Assembly: GCA_946494635.1 (NCBI GenBank)
Contig: CAMMCS010000099.1
Location: 1 to 7,182, forward strand
Source: an uncultured Oscillibacter sp.
GTDB taxonomy: Bacteria; Bacillota; Clostridia; Oscillospirales; Oscillospiraceae
Direction: 5' to 3'
DNA: 7,182 bases
Below the pieces are notes generated by a model that saw nothing but the letters and a program-made list of their open reading frames with translations, ran no database searches and was not told the DNA's origin. Both the position numbers and the translations under genes were made by a program. Shown piece by piece: positions 5,672 through 7,182 of the stretch (position 1 is the stretch's first letter; each line of letters opens with the position of its first letter).

Positions 5672-6841
5672 TTGAAGTGGTTTCGGAGACGGTCACCGGC
5701 GGCAGCGCCGCCAGTGCAGCTGCGGGATGCAGGACAGCACCCCTTCGGCCTGCTGGGGAGCTATGTGCCGCTTCACAGCGGCGAGACCCGGCTGTACCGG
5801 GCAGTGCGGGAGGCGGTGCCGGTGGTGGACGCCGCCATCTACAAGCTGATCCGCATGGCGGGCGGCGTGACAGCCACCTGCAGCGACAAAGCAGCGGAGG
5901 AGGGGCTGCAGGAGTTCCTGCGCACTGTTCCGGCAGGGCGGGGACAGTATGGGCTGAGCGCCTTTCTGGACGGGTATCTGGACGCCCTGCTGACCTGCGG
6001 GCAGGCCATCGGGGAGATCGTGCCCGCCCCCGGCAACCGGGACATCGCGGCGGTGCTGTGGGGGCGGGTGGAGGACATCGAGATCCAGGAGGGGGACAAC
6101 CCCCTCGCCTTTACCATCTGCGGCCCGGATGAGCGGGGGCGGATGGGCCCGCTGCCCTATCAGGACCTGCTGCTGTTCACCCCTCTGAATCCGGAGACAG
6201 ACAGTCCTTATGGGGTTTCGCTGCTGCGGGGGCTGCCGTTTTTGACGGACATCCTAATGAAGATCTATCACACCATTGGGGTCAACTGGGAGCGGTGCGG
6301 GAGCCTGCGCTTCGCCGTCACCTGCCGGGACGGCGGAAACGGCCAGGCGGCGGAGCGGAGCCAGCTGCTGGCCGGGGAGTGGTCCCGGGCCATGCAGGAT
6401 ACCAAGAGCGGCAGCGTGCGGGACTTCGTGGCCGTGGGAGACGTGGACATCCGGGTCATCGGCGCCGACGCGCCCATCCTGGACAGCGAGGTGCCGGTGC
6501 GGCAGATCCTGGAGCAGGTGGTGGCCAAGACAGGCATCCCGCCCTTTATGCTGGGACTCAGCTGGAGCTCCACAGAGCGGATGAGCTCCCAGCAGGCGGA
6601 TATGCTCACCACGGAGATCACCGCCATCCGCCGGACCCTCACGCCGGTGGTGGAACGCATCTGCCGGCTGTGGCTGCGGATGCACGGGTATACCTGCGGC
6701 TTTGCGGCCCAATGGGAGGACATCAATCTCCAGGACGAGGTAGAGGACGCCCGGGCGGCCCTCTACCTGGAACAGGCCAGGAAGCTGCGGATCGAGAACG
6801 ATGAGGCAGAAAACCAAAAACACCCCGCGAAAGCCCAGTGA
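5672..6841 (+). CDS. Phage portal protein
   Basis: This 389-residue head-vertex protein probably forms the dodecameric ring through which the terminase packs DNA. Support comes from its place directly after terL. Conserved-looking stretches include ETRLYRAVREAVPVVDAAIYKLI (about 38-60) and LLLFTPLNPETDSPYGVSLLRGL (about 166-188). The C-terminal core TGIPPFMLGLSWSSTERMSSQQADM (about 287-311) is typical of portals. It is shorter than SPP1-type portals (about 500 residues), as is common in gut Firmicute prophages. The start is TTG with GGGAGG 8 nt upstream. The C-terminal tail (about 368-389) carries the basic/acidic helix QARKLRIENDEAE, which is repeated in the downstream ORFs. The TGA stop (6839-6841) lies in the loop of a 13-bp hairpin. 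No enzymatic motifs are seen. Confidence 0.85.
   Translation: MKWFRRRSPAAAPPVQLRDAGQHPFGLLGSYVPLHSGETRLYRAVREAVPVVDAAIYKLIRMAGGVTATCSDKAAEEGLQEFLRTVPAGRGQYGLSAFLDGYLDALLTCGQAIGEIVPAPGNRDIAAVLWGRVEDIEIQEGDNPLAFTICGPDERGRMGPLPYQDLLLFTPLNPETDSPYGVSLLRGLPFLTDILMKIYHTIGVNWERCGSLRFAVTCRDGGNGQAAERSQLLAGEWSRAMQDTKSGSVRDFVAVGDVDIRVIGADAPILDSEVPVRQILEQVVAKTGIPPFMLGLSWSSTERMSSQQADMLTTEITAIRRTLTPVVERICRLWLRMHGYTCGFAAQWEDINLQDEVEDARAALYLEQARKLRIENDEAENQKHPAKAQ
6769..6813 (+). repeat. Portal-tail repeat, copy 1
   Basis: About 45 nt of the portal 3' end encode LEQARKLRIENDEAEN. The first 22 nt (6769-6790) recur exactly at 6932-6953. This copy lies in the portal frame. Confidence 0.8.
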
Positions 6842-6992
6842 AACGGGTTTCGCGGGGAGAGGAGGAGCAAGGGAGCGGGCGGAGTTTTCACCGCAGGCGG
6901 AAACGGAGCAGAGCGGACTTTGCGACGACGAGGAACAGGCCAGGAAGCTGCGGTTGGAGAATGACGCGGCGGAGGCGGCGCAGAAGGCCTGA
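6801..6992 (+). CDS. Small ORF with duplicated portal-tail motif, function unknown
   Basis: This 63-codon ORF starts at ATG inside the portal 3' end (41-nt overlap) and ends at TGA 6990-6992. I do not recognise the family. Its basic N-terminus (MRQKTKNTPRKPS) and Gly/Ala/Glu-rich middle are unremarkable. The last 20 residues (EEQARKLRLENDAAEAAQKA) match the portal C-terminus at about 11 of 13 core positions and predict an amphipathic helix. The ATG has no good Shine-Dalgarno. Frame 0 here could instead be entered from the portal by a +1 slip, giving a portal with a second copy of the tail. The synonymous-only divergence from the copy at 7140 favours translation. It may otherwise be a decayed duplicate. 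Confidence 0.4.
   Translation: MRQKTKNTPRKPSETGFAGRGGARERAEFSPQAETEQSGLCDDEEQARKLRLENDAAEAAQKA
6810..6857 (-). terminator. Strong hairpin across the portal stop; leftward terminator signature
   Basis: CCCCGCGAAA (6823-6832) pairs perfectly with TTTCGCGGGG (6848-6857). CCC (6834-6836) also pairs with GGG (6845-6847), giving 13 bp with one bulged G and an 8-nt loop that holds the portal TGA. On the minus strand the stem is followed by TGTTTTTGGTTTT, a terminator-like tract. On the plus strand there is no U-tract, so there it would act only as an mRNA structure. The flank CCAAAAACACCCCGC (6814-6828) is nearly identical to the orphan terminator flank at 3751-3765. Confidence 0.55.
6932..6976 (+). 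repeat. Portal-tail repeat, copy 2
   Basis: This is the second copy of the module, beginning with the same 22 nt as copy 1 and encoding EQARKLRLENDAAEA. It starts 163 nt after copy 1, so it is in a different frame from the portal. Its flanks share no similarity with those of copy 1 that I can see. Confidence 0.8.
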
Positions 6993-6995
6993 GAG

Positions 6996-7182
6996 ATGGC
7001 GCGCAAAGCGCGCCCGCCGCGGAAGCGGCGTCCAAGCGTTTGGACGCGGAGCGGCCGAACCTTGGGGAGGGCGGGCTCTGCCTGCCCGACCAAAATGAAA
7101 ACCGGGGGCCCCGCCGCGCCGCAGGCACGGTGGGGAACGCAGGCGCGGAAGCTGCGGCTTGAGAACGACGCGGCAGAGGCGG
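6996..7182 (+). CDS. Partial ORF at right edge with third portal-tail motif
   Basis: The frame is open from 6993 to the window end with no stop. The ATG at 6996 has AGAAGG 8 nt upstream and starts 3 nt after the previous ORF's stop, which would suit coupled translation. A second in-frame ATG lies at 7095 without a good Shine-Dalgarno. The first part is Arg/Pro-rich (MARKARPPRKRR...) and runs through a series of palindromes, so it may not be truly coding. The visible end QARKLRLENDAAEA is identical in protein to the copy in the preceding ORF. It could be the start of a head or scaffold gene with a coiled coil. I do not recognise it. Confidence 0.4.
   Translation, partial: MARKARPPRKRRPSVWTRSGRTLGRAGSACPTKMKTGGPAAPQARWGTQARKLRLENDAAEA
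6998..7087. repeat. Cluster of four stem-loops
   Basis: Four compact hairpins follow one another. They are GGCGCGC/GCGCGCC (6998-7014, 3-nt loop), CGCCGC/GCGGCG (7015-7030, GGAA loop), GCGTCCAA/TTGGACGC (7028-7047, 4-nt loop, sharing 3 nt with the previous one) and GGGCGGGC/GCCTGCCC (7069-7087, TCT loop, one G-U pair). None is followed by a U-tract on the plus strand. They resemble palindromic intergenic mosaic repeats more than a known structured RNA. Confidence 0.65.
7134..7182 (+). repeat. Portal-tail repeat, copy 3 (cut by edge)
   Basis: This is the third copy. It carries a 2-nt insertion (CG) near its start and encodes QARKLRLENDAAEA in the same frame as copy 2. Over the 14 shared codons, five codons differ from copy 2 and all five changes are synonymous. 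Confidence 0.75.

Noticed and set aside
4269..5696. Long minus-strand ORF opposite terL (475 codons)
   Set aside because: The strong GC bias at third codon positions keeps the antisense frame open. The translation is Pro/Arg/His-rich with no domain, while terL has all its motifs.
6254..7093. 279-codon minus-strand ORF across the portal end
   Set aside because: It is an antisense shadow of the portal plus the palindrome region, with a compositional translation and no recognisable family.
6838..7098. 86-codon ORF starting GTGA over the portal stop
   Set aside because: The 4-nt overlap looks attractive, but the product is mostly Arg/Gly low-complexity and reads copy 2 of the repeat out of frame. 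There is no Shine-Dalgarno and the start lies in a hairpin.
6769..7182. CRISPR array or diversity-generating template repeat
   Set aside because: There are only three diverged copies at unequal spacing (163 and about 202 nt). They are coding-type repeats with synonymous changes, with no adenine-biased substitutions and no reverse transcriptase in view.
1..7182. tRNA, rRNA or insertion sequence
   Set aside because: No cloverleaf-like segment, rRNA-like stretch or transposase with terminal repeats was seen in the intergenic regions.

Overview
The window looks like a GC-rich Gram-positive gut bacterium, most likely a Clostridia/Oscillospiraceae-type Firmicute. This is inferred from strong GGAGG ribosome binding sites, GTG and TTG starts, a short Firmicute-type CstA and a PBSX-style terminase. 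No rRNA or other taxonomic marker is present, so the assignment is soft.

Left half (1-3595, all minus strand) is ordinary host chromosome. Read in the direction of transcription it holds a short KdpD-like sensor kinase (2489-3595) and a KdpE/OmpR-type response regulator overlapping it by 14 nt (1795-2502). A good intrinsic terminator follows (1728-1775), then a CstA-family peptide/pyruvate transporter gene (73-1545) with its own predicted promoter, leader hairpin and upstream 11-bp-phased direct repeat. The kinase has the DUF4118 membrane sensor and catalytic core but none of the N-terminal KdpD/USP region, and no kdpFABC genes are in view. Control of cstA by this two-component pair is a reasonable hypothesis, not something the sequence proves.

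Middle (3596-3934) is a gene-free spacer. It carries the kdpD promoter, a perfect 14-bp palindrome, a leftward-pointing intrinsic terminator with no gene in front of it, a G-rich tract and an 11-bp direct repeat. The host/phage junction probably lies here.

Right half (3935-7182, plus strand) is a phage DNA-packaging module: small terminase, large terminase (ATPase plus nuclease) and portal, tightly packed. No integrase, repressor or replication gene lies between the host genes and terS. This is atypical for an intact temperate prophage and suggests a deleted or domesticated prophage, or a GTA-like element.

The last 340 bases are the least ordinary part. The coding sequence for the portal C-terminal peptide (QARKLR-I/L-END...) is repeated twice more downstream, in another frame. 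The two downstream copies differ only at synonymous positions. They are separated by a run of strong stem-loops, and the portal stop codon itself sits in the loop of a 13-bp hairpin. The downstream copies fall in a 63-codon ORF and in a second ORF that runs off the right edge.
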